NCBI GenBank assembly: GCA_903872255.1
Contig: CAIQJW010000133.1
Span: 1 to 7,930 of the forward strand
Length of the DNA: 7,930 nucleotides
Direction of reading: 5' to 3'
Source of the DNA: an uncultured delta proteobacterium
GTDB lineage: Bacteria > Desulfobacterota > Syntrophorhabdia > Syntrophorhabdales > Syntrophorhabdaceae
In this document: positions 1 to 6,174 of the stretch, piece by piece
Position numbering within the stretch: the stretch's first letter is position 1
How the letters are laid out: each line of letters starts with the position of its first letter
Program-made: the position numbers and the translations under genes
The notes under the pieces: generated by a model
Told to the model about the DNA's origin: nothing
Database searches by the model: none
What the model saw: only the letters and a program-made list of their open reading frames with translations

Positions 1-30
1 CGTTGCTCTGTCCAGTTGAGCTACAGGCGC
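1..30 (-). tRNA. 5' part of a tRNA gene, probably tRNA-Arg (partial)
   Basis: Read on the minus strand from position 30, the sequence gives a 7-nt acceptor strand GCGCCTG, then TA, a D-stem GCTC, a D-loop containing AACTGGACA, the closing GAGC, and the start of the anticodon stem. This is the canonical 5' third of a tRNA. The acceptor, the D-arm and the following AACG resemble bacterial tRNA-Arg, most closely the type that reads AGA/AGG. The anticodon lies outside the window, so the amino acid is inferred from similarity and the isoacceptor cannot be read. A strong promoter sits directly upstream on the same strand. The tRNA identity is nearly certain; the Arg assignment is moderately sure. 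Confidence 0.85.
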
Positions 31-39
31 GTGGTCGTT

Positions 40-68
40 ATTATAGCGATTTTGGGGGCTTATTTCAA
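40..68 (-). promoter_or_regulatory. Sigma-70-type promoter of the tRNA gene
   Basis: On the minus strand there is a -35 box TTGAAA (63-68) and a perfect -10 box TATAAT (40-45), separated by exactly 17 bp. Transcription would start around position 33, only about 3 nt before the mature 5' end of the tRNA. That leaves almost no leader for RNase P to remove. Both boxes are read directly from the sequence; the start site is inferred from usual spacing. Confidence 0.8.
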
Positions 69-125
69 TATAATCGGGGAAGGCTTCTTATTTGGGGTTC
101 CAGAAATGCCTTTTTCATTATCTGC

Positions 126-154
126 TTGAAAAAAAGCGCAAGTAGGGTTATGTT
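126..154 (+). promoter_or_regulatory. Candidate promoter of the bS22-like gene
   Basis: On the plus strand there is TTGAAA (126-131), a 17-bp spacer and TATGTT (149-154). Initiation would be near position 161, giving a leader of about 55 nt that carries the ribosome binding site at 204-210. It is divergent from the tRNA promoter, so the 31-215 spacer holds two back-to-back promoters and no other gene that I can see. A second hexamer pair, CTGACA (172-177) with TAATAT (195-200), also has 17-bp spacing. It would start transcription inside the ribosome binding site and is therefore less likely. Confidence 0.5.
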
Positions 155-215
155 GTTAGGGTTTAATTAATCTGACAAAACAGTTTTAACTTTCTAATAT
201 CAAAGAGGTGACTTG

Positions 216-308
216 ATGGGCAGTGTAATGAAGTGGAGGAAAAAGAAGATCAGGAAACATAAATATAAAAAATTAAGAAGGAGAACGCGGCACCAGCGCA
301 GGAAATAG
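216..308 (+). CDS. bS22 / AURKAIP1-COX24 family small ribosomal protein (30 aa)
   Basis: This is a 30-codon gene, ATG 216 to TAG 306-308, preceded by AGAGGTG (204-210) at a 5-nt spacing. The peptide starts MGSVMKWRKKK and ends RRTRHQRRK. The family hallmarks are the MGSV start, a run of Lys/Arg, a central KHK-x-KKL segment and the (R/K)TR-x-QRR ending. These match the small basic proteins annotated as AURKAIP1/COX24 domain proteins, which include mycobacterial bS22 of the 30S subunit. Seventeen of 30 residues are Lys or Arg, plus two His, as expected for a peptide buried in rRNA. A ribosomal role is inferred from the family. Trp7 replaces what is usually a Lys. Six of its eight Arg codons are AGA/AGG, and the gene is more AT-rich than its neighbours. 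Its last 36 bp overlap the 3' end of nfo on the other strand. It is easy to miss because of its length, but the start, ribosome binding site and family pattern agree. Confidence 0.82.
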   Translation: MGSVMKWRKKKIRKHKYKKLRRRTRHQRRK

Positions 309-1106
309 AGACCGCATCACCTTCATATTCACTTCGTCCATATTGCCCATCTTGGGCGTTTCCATTACGCCAGCCAGATGGGCAAATCTTTTATCTTTTA
401 ATAGCTGCTTGAAAAATTTGAGGCCTATTTCGCCTTCCCCTATGTGCCAGTGACGGTCGGCGCGCGCGCCTAGCGGGGATTTTGAGTCATTCAGGTGAAA
501 GAAACCGATCTTTTCTACGCCTAGCACGCGGTCGAATTCACGGACGAAATTATTCCAGCCATGGCCCCCGGTTATTTGATGCCCGGATTGGAACAGATGG
601 GCCGTATCTATACAGAACAGGGCCTTCCCCCTATCCTTAACGCCTTCATAGATGCGGGCCATTTCGTCAATGTTTGTCCCGAGTGCGCTGCCCTGCCCGG
701 CCGTGTTCTCTACGAGGATGGAAACATCATAATTCTCGTGCACTGCGTTGACCGCTTGAGCTGTTACCCCGGCACCGCGCAACTTATCGGGATTTGATCC
801 GGGATGCGCCACCAGGTATTTGATGCCGAACCGGGCGCATAATGACGCTTCATGAAGCAGGCCCTTGAGATTTCGTTCATCGCCGTCAATTTTTGCCAGG
901 TTTGGAAGGTAGGAAAGATGGGCATAAACGGGCAGAACCGCGGATAGGCGGCTGAATGCCGCGAGATCGTTATCGGTTAATGTCCTTTGCGCCCACGACC
1001 TCGGGTTCTTTACGAAGATCTGTATCGCCTCGCATTGAAGCTTTTGCGCCTTTTCCAAGGCAGCGTCGAACCCCTGTGATATCGAGATGTGGAAGCCAAT
1101 TTTCAT
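273..1106 (-). CDS. nfo: Endonuclease IV (AP endonuclease, Nfo family)
   Basis: This 277-residue TIM-barrel DNA repair enzyme cuts the backbone 5' of abasic sites during base excision repair in the cytoplasm. All nine zinc-ligand positions known from E. coli endonuclease IV can be placed: H63 (YAHLSYLPNLA), H101 (VAHPGS), E133 (LVENTAGQGS), D167 and H170 (CIDTAHLF), H204 (FFHLNDSK), D217 and H219 (RADRHWHIGEG), and E249 (GVMETPK). The trinuclear zinc site should therefore be intact, and the length is normal for the family. Two ATG codons are adjacent (1109 and 1106). I chose 1106 because AAGGA (1114-1118) lies 7 nt upstream of it but only 4 nt from the other. The last dozen residues, ending LVPRSPS, lie opposite the bS22-like gene and look unlike a conserved tail. 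The gene is divergent from the phosphofructokinase gene, with a gap of about 70 bp in which I see no convincing promoter. Confidence 0.95.
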   Translation of the reverse strand: MKIGFHISISQGFDAALEKAQKLQCEAIQIFVKNPRSWAQRTLTDNDLAAFSRLSAVLPVYAHLSYLPNLAKIDGDERNLKGLLHEASLCARFGIKYLVAHPGSNPDKLRGAGVTAQAVNAVHENYDVSILVENTAGQGSALGTNIDEMARIYEGVKDRGKALFCIDTAHLFQSGHQITGGHGWNNFVREFDRVLGVEKIGFFHLNDSKSPLGARADRHWHIGEGEIGLKFFKQLLKDKRFAHLAGVMETPKMGNMDEVNMKVMRSLFPALVPRSPS

Positions 1107-1177
1107 CATAATATCCTTACAACAACATATGACAAAACATCTTGCAAATAAAGATGGAAAGATGCACAATAAAAACC

Positions 1178-2431
1178 ATGGCAGCGGAAGCTATTGGAAT
1201 AATCGTCGGCGGCGGACCGGCGCCCGGCATAAATGGGGTCATTAGTGCGGCCACGATCGAAGCGATCAATTCCGGCAAAAAAGTCTTCGGTATAATAGGG
1301 GGATTCAAGGCTCTTTTCGAGGGCCAGAAGGATATATTCCTCCCCCTCACGATAGACGATGTATCCCGCATCCACGCCACGGGCGGGTCCATTCTTCGCA
1401 CGTCGCGGGACAAACCGGAAAACGCCAAGGCCAAATTCAAGACCCTTATGTCGACCTTAAAAGGGGTCGGTATCAAGTACCTCATCACGATCGGCGGCGA
1501 TGGCACCCTGTATATGGCCAATTGGATAGAACGGGAAGCGCGCGGATCTGTCAATGTCGTGCATACACCGAAAACTATTGACAACGATATACCTCTCCCG
1601 GGCGGGTTCTCTACGTTCGGTTTTCAGACGGCGCGCCACGTTGGGGTCTATATCGTCAACAACATCATCGAAGACGCCCGCACGATGGGCAGATGGTATT
1701 TTATAACAACAATGGGCAGGCACGCCGGGCACCTGGCGCTCGGGATGGGCAGGGCCGCCGGTGCAACCCTGTGCCTGATACCCGAGGAGTTTCCCGAAGA
1801 AAAGCTATCATTTAAAAAAGTTGCCGATATCCTTACCGCGGCCATTCTTAAGCGCAGGAGCATGGGCAGGGATCACGGCGTAGCGATTCTTGCCGAAGGC
1901 ATATCCGAAAAGTTTGACCTCAAGGAATTACGGGAGCATGAAGAGGTCGAAAAGAATGAAAAAGGCGAACTCAAGTTGTCCGAAATACAGCTTGGCAGGG
2001 TGCTCAAAGACTTCGTCAATAAGACCCTGGCCGGACTGGGCATTGAGGTCGGCATCGTCGATAAGAATATCGGGTATGAACTGCGTGCGGCAAACCCTAT
2101 TCCCTTTGATGTGGAATATACCCGTAATCTCGGCTACGGCGCCGTCAGGTTTCTCTTAAGGGGCGGCTCAGGTTCTATGATAGTTCAATTCGAAGGTAAT
2201 CTGAGGCCCGTACCTTTTGTGGAAATGATAGACTACAGGACCGGAAAGGTGAAGATAAGGACCGTCGACACAACGACAGAGACATACGAGGTTGCCAGAA
2301 AATACATGATCCGACTTGAAAAAGAAGACCTTGCAGGCCATAACCTTGAACAGATCGCCAGAACCTCAAATATGTCTCCCGAAGATTTCAAGGCACGTTT
2401 TGAATACACGCTGGGTTCACCCTGCATTTAA
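1178..2431 (+). CDS. pfkA: 6-phosphofructokinase, long GGGPAPG-type
   Basis: Phosphorylates fructose 6-phosphate to fructose 1,6-bisphosphate in glycolysis. From ATG 1178 it has 417 residues, longer than the roughly 320 of E. coli PfkA and nearer to the pyrophosphate-type group. Motifs in order: nucleotide-binding GGGPAPG (11-17), GGDGT (106-110), catalytic PKTIDND (131-137, with D135 as the base and D137 next to it) and MGRHAG (179-184). G109 corresponds to E. coli Gly104, typical of ATP users. K132 replaces Gly124 and is common in pyrophosphate enzymes, although trypanosomal ATP-dependent enzymes have the same Gly/Lys pair. ATP is the likelier donor, but this is an inference. The start is uncertain: ATG 1154 and TTG 1142 are in frame, and none has a good ribosome binding site. 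I prefer 1178 because it puts the conserved IGIIVGGG strand near the N-terminus. The HD-GYP gene follows after 39 nt in the same reading frame, suggesting co-transcription. Confidence 0.92.
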   Translation: MAAEAIGIIVGGGPAPGINGVISAATIEAINSGKKVFGIIGGFKALFEGQKDIFLPLTIDDVSRIHATGGSILRTSRDKPENAKAKFKTLMSTLKGVGIKYLITIGGDGTLYMANWIEREARGSVNVVHTPKTIDNDIPLPGGFSTFGFQTARHVGVYIVNNIIEDARTMGRWYFITTMGRHAGHLALGMGRAAGATLCLIPEEFPEEKLSFKKVADILTAAILKRRSMGRDHGVAILAEGISEKFDLKELREHEEVEKNEKGELKLSEIQLGRVLKDFVNKTLAGLGIEVGIVDKNIGYELRAANPIPFDVEYTRNLGYGAVRFLLRGGSGSMIVQFEGNLRPVPFVEMIDYRTGKVKIRTVDTTTETYEVARKYMIRLEKEDLAGHNLEQIARTSNMSPEDFKARFEYTLGSPCI

Positions 2432-2470
2432 TCACCTTCCGACAGGACAGGAAAACCGGTACCGATTACA

Positions 2471-3709
2471 ATGATTGACGAAAAGAAAAAATTTCAGGAA
2501 GTGCTTAATGTCGGCCTTGAGGTCATACAAACTCGGGATATTGACATCCTGCTGGAAAGGATCCTCACAAAAGCCAGATACCTGACAAGCGCCGACGCGG
2601 GGTCCATTTACATAAAAGAAGGCGATACGCTCCTTTTCAGATATACGCAAAACGAAACTCTTCAAAAGCTATTGCCGCCGGGCAAGAAACTGATCTATTC
2701 CACGTTCACCGTCCCCGTAAATAGCCAATCCATCTCCGGTTATGTGGCAGATACAGGGCGGGTCGTTAATATCGAAAATGTCTACGACCTGACGGATAGT
2801 GTCCCGTTCTGCTTTGATCCATCGTATGACAGGCTGTCCGGGTACAGGACACAGTCGGTCCTGTGCTTTCCCCTGAAAACGAATACCGACGAGGTTATCG
2901 GGGTACTTCAGCTTATCAATGCAACCGATGAACTGGGGAATATCATACCATTCCAGCCTGAAGACGAACCCTTTGTCGTGCATTTCGCCAATAATGCGGC
3001 AATTGCCATCGAACGCGCAACGATGACCCGCGATATCATCCTGCGCATGATCAAAATGGCAGAGCTTCGCGACCCCATGGAAACCGGTGCGCACGTCAAC
3101 AGGGTCTCGTCATACTCGGTGGAATTGTATGAGGCCTGGGCACACTTAAAAGGAATTAACAGGGCCGAGATAGAACAGAACAGGGACATCCTCAAGATGT
3201 CGGCGATGCTTCATGATGTCGGCAAGGTTGCCATCACGGACCTCATCCTCAAGAAGCCGGCCCGCCTCGACACCGGCGAATTTGAGATAATGAAGCAGCA
3301 TACCTATCTGGGCGCCAGGCTTTTCGCGAGTCAGCGGTCCGATTTTGATAAGGCGTCTTTCCTCGTCACTCTGAATCATCATGAACGATGGGATGGCCAG
3401 GGATACCCCGGCTTCATCGACTACGCAACGGGGGAACCCCTGCTTGGCTATAAGGGCAATGACGGCCATGCAACCGGCAAGAAAAGCGAGGAGATCCCGG
3501 TCTTCGGCCGCATCGTAGCTATCTGCGATGTCTTCGATGCGCTGAGTTCCGGGAGGTCATACAAGAAACCGTGGGAAGAAACCCGGGTCCTCGAGACCAT
3601 GGCGAGCGAAAAGGGCCAGCATTTCGACCCTGAAATGCTCGATCTATTTTTCTCAAACCTCGAAATAGTCCGCAATATTATGCAATTGTACCCGGAAACA
3701 AAGGAATAG
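2471..3709 (+). CDS. GAF and HD-GYP protein, probable cyclic-di-GMP phosphodiesterase
   Basis: This is a 412-residue cytoplasmic protein with no signal peptide or membrane segment. Residues about 15-185 form a GAF sensor domain (EVIQTRDIDILLERI through LQLIN and FANNAAIAIERA), whose ligand cannot be told. Residues about 190-405 form an HD-GYP domain. Metal-site residues visible are E204 and H208 (METGAH), H248 and D249 (HDVGK, with K252), H277 (MKQH), H303 and H304 (NHHERWDGQGYP) and D353 (AICDVFDAL). The GYP signature is intact at 311-313, so it should hydrolyse cyclic di-GMP. E204, four residues before H208, matches the extra ligand of trinuclear HD-GYP enzymes such as PmGH. An insert of about 20 residues (317-338, TGEPLLGY to TGKK) follows GYP, as in a common HD-GYP subgroup. 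ATG 2471 has no close ribosome binding site; AGGA is 18 nt away. Translation may depend on the upstream phosphofructokinase gene. It converges on alr with 31 bp between stops and no clear terminator. Confidence 0.92.
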   Translation: MIDEKKKFQEVLNVGLEVIQTRDIDILLERILTKARYLTSADAGSIYIKEGDTLLFRYTQNETLQKLLPPGKKLIYSTFTVPVNSQSISGYVADTGRVVNIENVYDLTDSVPFCFDPSYDRLSGYRTQSVLCFPLKTNTDEVIGVLQLINATDELGNIIPFQPEDEPFVVHFANNAAIAIERATMTRDIILRMIKMAELRDPMETGAHVNRVSSYSVELYEAWAHLKGINRAEIEQNRDILKMSAMLHDVGKVAITDLILKKPARLDTGEFEIMKQHTYLGARLFASQRSDFDKASFLVTLNHHERWDGQGYPGFIDYATGEPLLGYKGNDGHATGKKSEEIPVFGRIVAICDVFDALSSGRSYKKPWEETRVLETMASEKGQHFDPEMLDLFFSNLEIVRNIMQLYPETKE

Positions 3710-3740
3710 AATATCATCTCTCGCCCGTCCCCGTGAAAAA

Positions 3741-4865
3741 TTAGCCATAAACCCTTTCAATCCTCCTTGAGATCTTGCACAGGATCTCGTAAGGGATCGT
3801 TCCCGCATTTTCGGCCATTTCGTTCGCGGAAACCCGGACCCCTTCCCGGTCACCTTCACCGAGCAGGATCGCTTCGTCGCCGCTTTTGACCGTGTCTAAA
3901 CCGGTCACGTCGGCGAGGATCCAATCCATGCATACCCTTCCGGCAATAATGCATCTCGTGTCGTTTATCAACACGGCGCCCTTGTTTGAAAGCGACCGCG
4001 GGTAGCCATCGGAATACCCGACGGGTATGTACGCGATCTTCGATGGCCGGCAGGTTGTGAATGTTCTGCCGTAGCTTAATGACATCCCCGCAGGAAAATC
4101 CCTGCAAAATGCTATGCGGGCGGAAAGTTTCATTACCTGCCGCAAGGGGAGAGATTGTTCCAGCGATAAAGACGGATGGGAACCGTAAAGACTTATGCCC
4201 GCCCGGACCATGGAGAAATGCGCCTCCGGATAGTTAATGATTGCCCCGCTGTTGCTCATGTGGATATATTCGGGATCAAATCCGGCCGACCGGAACCTGT
4301 CAATTATCGTGCGGAACGTCCCGACCTGTGAAAGCCCGTATTCGTCGCGTGCCTCGGATACTGAAAAATGCGACATGAGGCCTTCGATATGTATACCCGG
4401 CGTATTGTCAAGCATCTGCACTACCTCTCGCGCCTCCCCGGGCTGAAATCCCAGCCTTCCCATGCCGGTGTCAAATTTGAGGTGTATCTTAAGCGGTCTC
4501 CCAAAACCCTGCGTGGCTTCGACGAGCCTTGCCAGTACCACGCGATCGTAGACAACAGGGGTCAGGTCATACCTGACCACAGGTTCGACCTCATCCCAGG
4601 AAAATATCCCGCTCATGATGAGCACCGGCTTTATGATGCCGCCCGACCTTAAGTCGATCCCTTCATCTATCGTCGCCACACCGAGGTAGTCTATTCCTAT
4701 CGATTCAAGTTTTTTCGATATCTCGACCGCCCCATGTCCATAGGCATCGGCCTTAACGACCCCCAGGAGCCCGGCACCGGGGCTCAAGCGGCTCCGGATG
4801 GACAGGCAGTTGTACTCGAGGGCATTAAGGTCGATATACGCGACCGCCCTCGAAACCTTCGACAT
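3741..4865 (-). CDS. alr: Alanine racemase
   Basis: A PLP enzyme that interconverts L- and D-alanine, supplying D-Ala for peptidoglycan. It has 374 residues, the usual length. The N-terminal PLP barrel contains K38 in VVKADAYGHGA, which forms the Schiff base, and R137 in KFDTGMGRLGF. R221 in VRAGISLYG is the arginine that contacts the pyridine nitrogen. The second catalytic base, Y265 in SLSYGRTF, is in the C-terminal beta domain, with IPVGYSDGYPR and VCMDW after it. All key residues are present at positions almost identical to those in the Geobacillus enzyme. ATG 4865 is chosen because a strong AAAGGGGG lies 7 nt upstream; an upstream in-frame start inside hemL (4907) would add 14 residues with no family match. 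It is the last gene of ahbB-hemL-alr. Coupling of a wall enzyme to tetrapyrrole genes probably reflects genome compaction rather than shared function. Confidence 0.96.
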   Translation of the reverse strand: MSKVSRAVAYIDLNALEYNCLSIRSRLSPGAGLLGVVKADAYGHGAVEISKKLESIGIDYLGVATIDEGIDLRSGGIIKPVLIMSGIFSWDEVEPVVRYDLTPVVYDRVVLARLVEATQGFGRPLKIHLKFDTGMGRLGFQPGEAREVVQMLDNTPGIHIEGLMSHFSVSEARDEYGLSQVGTFRTIIDRFRSAGFDPEYIHMSNSGAIINYPEAHFSMVRAGISLYGSHPSLSLEQSLPLRQVMKLSARIAFCRDFPAGMSLSYGRTFTTCRPSKIAYIPVGYSDGYPRSLSNKGAVLINDTRCIIAGRVCMDWILADVTGLDTVKSGDEAILLGEGDREGVRVSANEMAENAGTIPYEILCKISRRIERVYG

Positions 4866-4872
4866 GAGAATA

Positions 4873-4880
4873 CCCCCTTT
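4873..4880 (-). promoter_or_regulatory. Ribosome binding site of alr, overlapping the hemL stop
   Basis: On the minus strand AAAGGGGG sits 7 nt before the alr ATG, and its first two bases are part of the hemL TAA stop codon (4879-4881). A ribosome finishing hemL would cover this site, so translation of the two genes is likely coupled. The site also fixes the alr start. Confidence 0.75.
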
Positions 4881-6174
4881 ATTCGTTGACGATCGTTCTG
4901 AACACATTCTCGCACGCCTCGATAGTCCGGTCTATGTCGGACTGGCTGAGAGCGCACGTAAAAAATGACGCTTCAAACTGGCTCGGGGCAAAAAAGATCC
5001 CGTTTTCCAGCATTCCCTTGAAGAATTTTTCATAGAGTTCCCTGTCGCAGGCAGAGGCACTTTCGTAATCCGTCACCGCAGACCGGGAAAAGAAGCCTGT
5101 GAACATGCCTGTTATCGAATTTATCCGGTAAGGCACGCCATATCGTCCCGCGATCTCAAGCACCGCGCCCGACAATCTCTCGCCGGCCCCGGCAAATCCG
5201 GGGTAAATTTCACCGGCATTGCTCTTAAGGCGGCCAAGGACATGGATCCCGGCCCTGACGGCAACCGGGTTACCGGATAGAGTGCCGGCCTGATATATAT
5301 CGCCCAGAGGAGCGAGACGTTCCATGATATGCCTTTTCCCGCCAAAGGCCCCGACGGGGAACCCGCCGCCGATTATCTTCCCGAGACAGGTAAGGTCCGG
5401 ATCGATCCCCCAGATGTGCTGGGCACCCCCGAACCCGACTCGAAAGCCGCTGATGACCTCATCGAAGATAAGGAGAATGCCCCGTTCCCCGCACAGCTTT
5501 TCAAGGCCCTTGAGAAAGCCCTCCTCGGGAAGGATAACGCCCATATTCCCCATGATCGGCTCAATAATGACGCACGCAATATCGTCGGACCCGTCCATGA
5601 TGTCCCGAACCGTCCCGAGTCTGTTGAAATCCGCGACATATGTGTGTTTTGCGAGGTCTGCCGGGACACCTGCGCTATCGGGAATGCCGAATGTCGCAAG
5701 ACCTGAACCCGCTTTGACGAGAAGGCTGTCGACGTGCCCGTGGTAGCATCCCCGGAACTTGATGATGCCGTCCTTCCCCGTATATCCGCGTGCGAGCCTT
5801 ACCGCGCTCATGGTCGCTTCCGTCCCCGATGTGGTCAGGCGAATTGAGTCCATCGACGGGAATGCGTCCACAATTAAGCGGGCAAGCTCGATCTCGTACG
5901 GATGGCATGCCCCGTAGCTTGTCCCGTCCTCCAGTGCGTCTTTTACGGCAGTGATCAGGGCATCGTCGGCATGCCCCAAGACGATAGCCCCCCATGATGA
6001 TACATAGTCTATGAAGGAATTGCCGTCCACATCGTAAAGGTAAGCTCCCTTTGCGCGCTTAACATAGAACGGCCTGTCGTTAACCGACTGGAATGCCCGC
6101 ACGGGGCTGTTGACGCCGCCCGGAATCAACTGCCGGGCCTCGATACAATATTCGTCAGATCTGGTTTTTATCAT
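4879..6174 (-). CDS. hemL: Glutamate-1-semialdehyde 2,1-aminomutase
   Basis: A PLP enzyme that isomerises glutamate 1-semialdehyde to 5-aminolevulinate, the C5 route into heme, siroheme and corrinoids. The 431 residues match the family length. Visible motifs are the N-terminal IPGGVNSPVRAF (17-28), SGTEATMSAVRLAR (116-129), FRGCYHGH (140-147), DEVISGFRVG (238-247), the PLP lysine K266 in CLGKIIGGGFPVGA, and GTLSGNP (297-303). The gene starts at ATG 6174 inside the ATGA that also ends ahbB (TGA 6173-6171), a 4-bp overlap typical of translational coupling. Only a close, weak GGTAGGGA precedes it, which fits coupling rather than independent initiation. alr follows after 13 nt. The partner hemA (glutamyl-tRNA reductase) is not in the window. 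Confidence 0.97.
   Translation of the reverse strand: MIKTRSDEYCIEARQLIPGGVNSPVRAFQSVNDRPFYVKRAKGAYLYDVDGNSFIDYVSSWGAIVLGHADDALITAVKDALEDGTSYGACHPYEIELARLIVDAFPSMDSIRLTTSGTEATMSAVRLARGYTGKDGIIKFRGCYHGHVDSLLVKAGSGLATFGIPDSAGVPADLAKHTYVADFNRLGTVRDIMDGSDDIACVIIEPIMGNMGVILPEEGFLKGLEKLCGERGILLIFDEVISGFRVGFGGAQHIWGIDPDLTCLGKIIGGGFPVGAFGGKRHIMERLAPLGDIYQAGTLSGNPVAVRAGIHVLGRLKSNAGEIYPGFAGAGERLSGAVLEIAGRYGVPYRINSITGMFTGFFSRSAVTDYESASACDRELYEKFFKGMLENGIFFAPSQFEASFFTCALSQSDIDRTIEACENVFRTIVNE

Noticed and set aside
172..200. Second promoter-like pair CTGACA and TAATAT with 17-bp spacing before the bS22-like gene
   Set aside because: It would start the transcript inside the ribosome binding site. The upstream pair at 126-154 gives a usable leader.
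1106..1178. Possible promoters in the nfo/phosphofructokinase divergent gap (CATAAT at 1106; minus-strand TATGTT at 1124-1129)
   Set aside because: Neither has a reasonable -35 box at 16-18 bp, so they are not listed as features.
2457..2464. 8-bp palindrome CGGTACCG between the phosphofructokinase and HD-GYP genes
   Set aside because: It is a single short palindrome with no extended symmetry or second copy nearby, well within chance.
3769..3788. Stem-loop with 8-bp arms (one G-T pair) and a GCAC loop, about 60 nt past the HD-GYP stop; possible terminator
   Set aside because: No T run follows on either strand, and it lies inside the conserved C-terminal coding part of alr, so coding sequence explains it.
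5324..5746. Long open frames (125 and 140 codons) on the plus strand inside hemL
   Set aside because: They lie wholly antisense to hemL, which has every family motif. Their proteins are Pro/Arg-rich with no recognisable domain, as expected from the shadow of a GC-biased gene.
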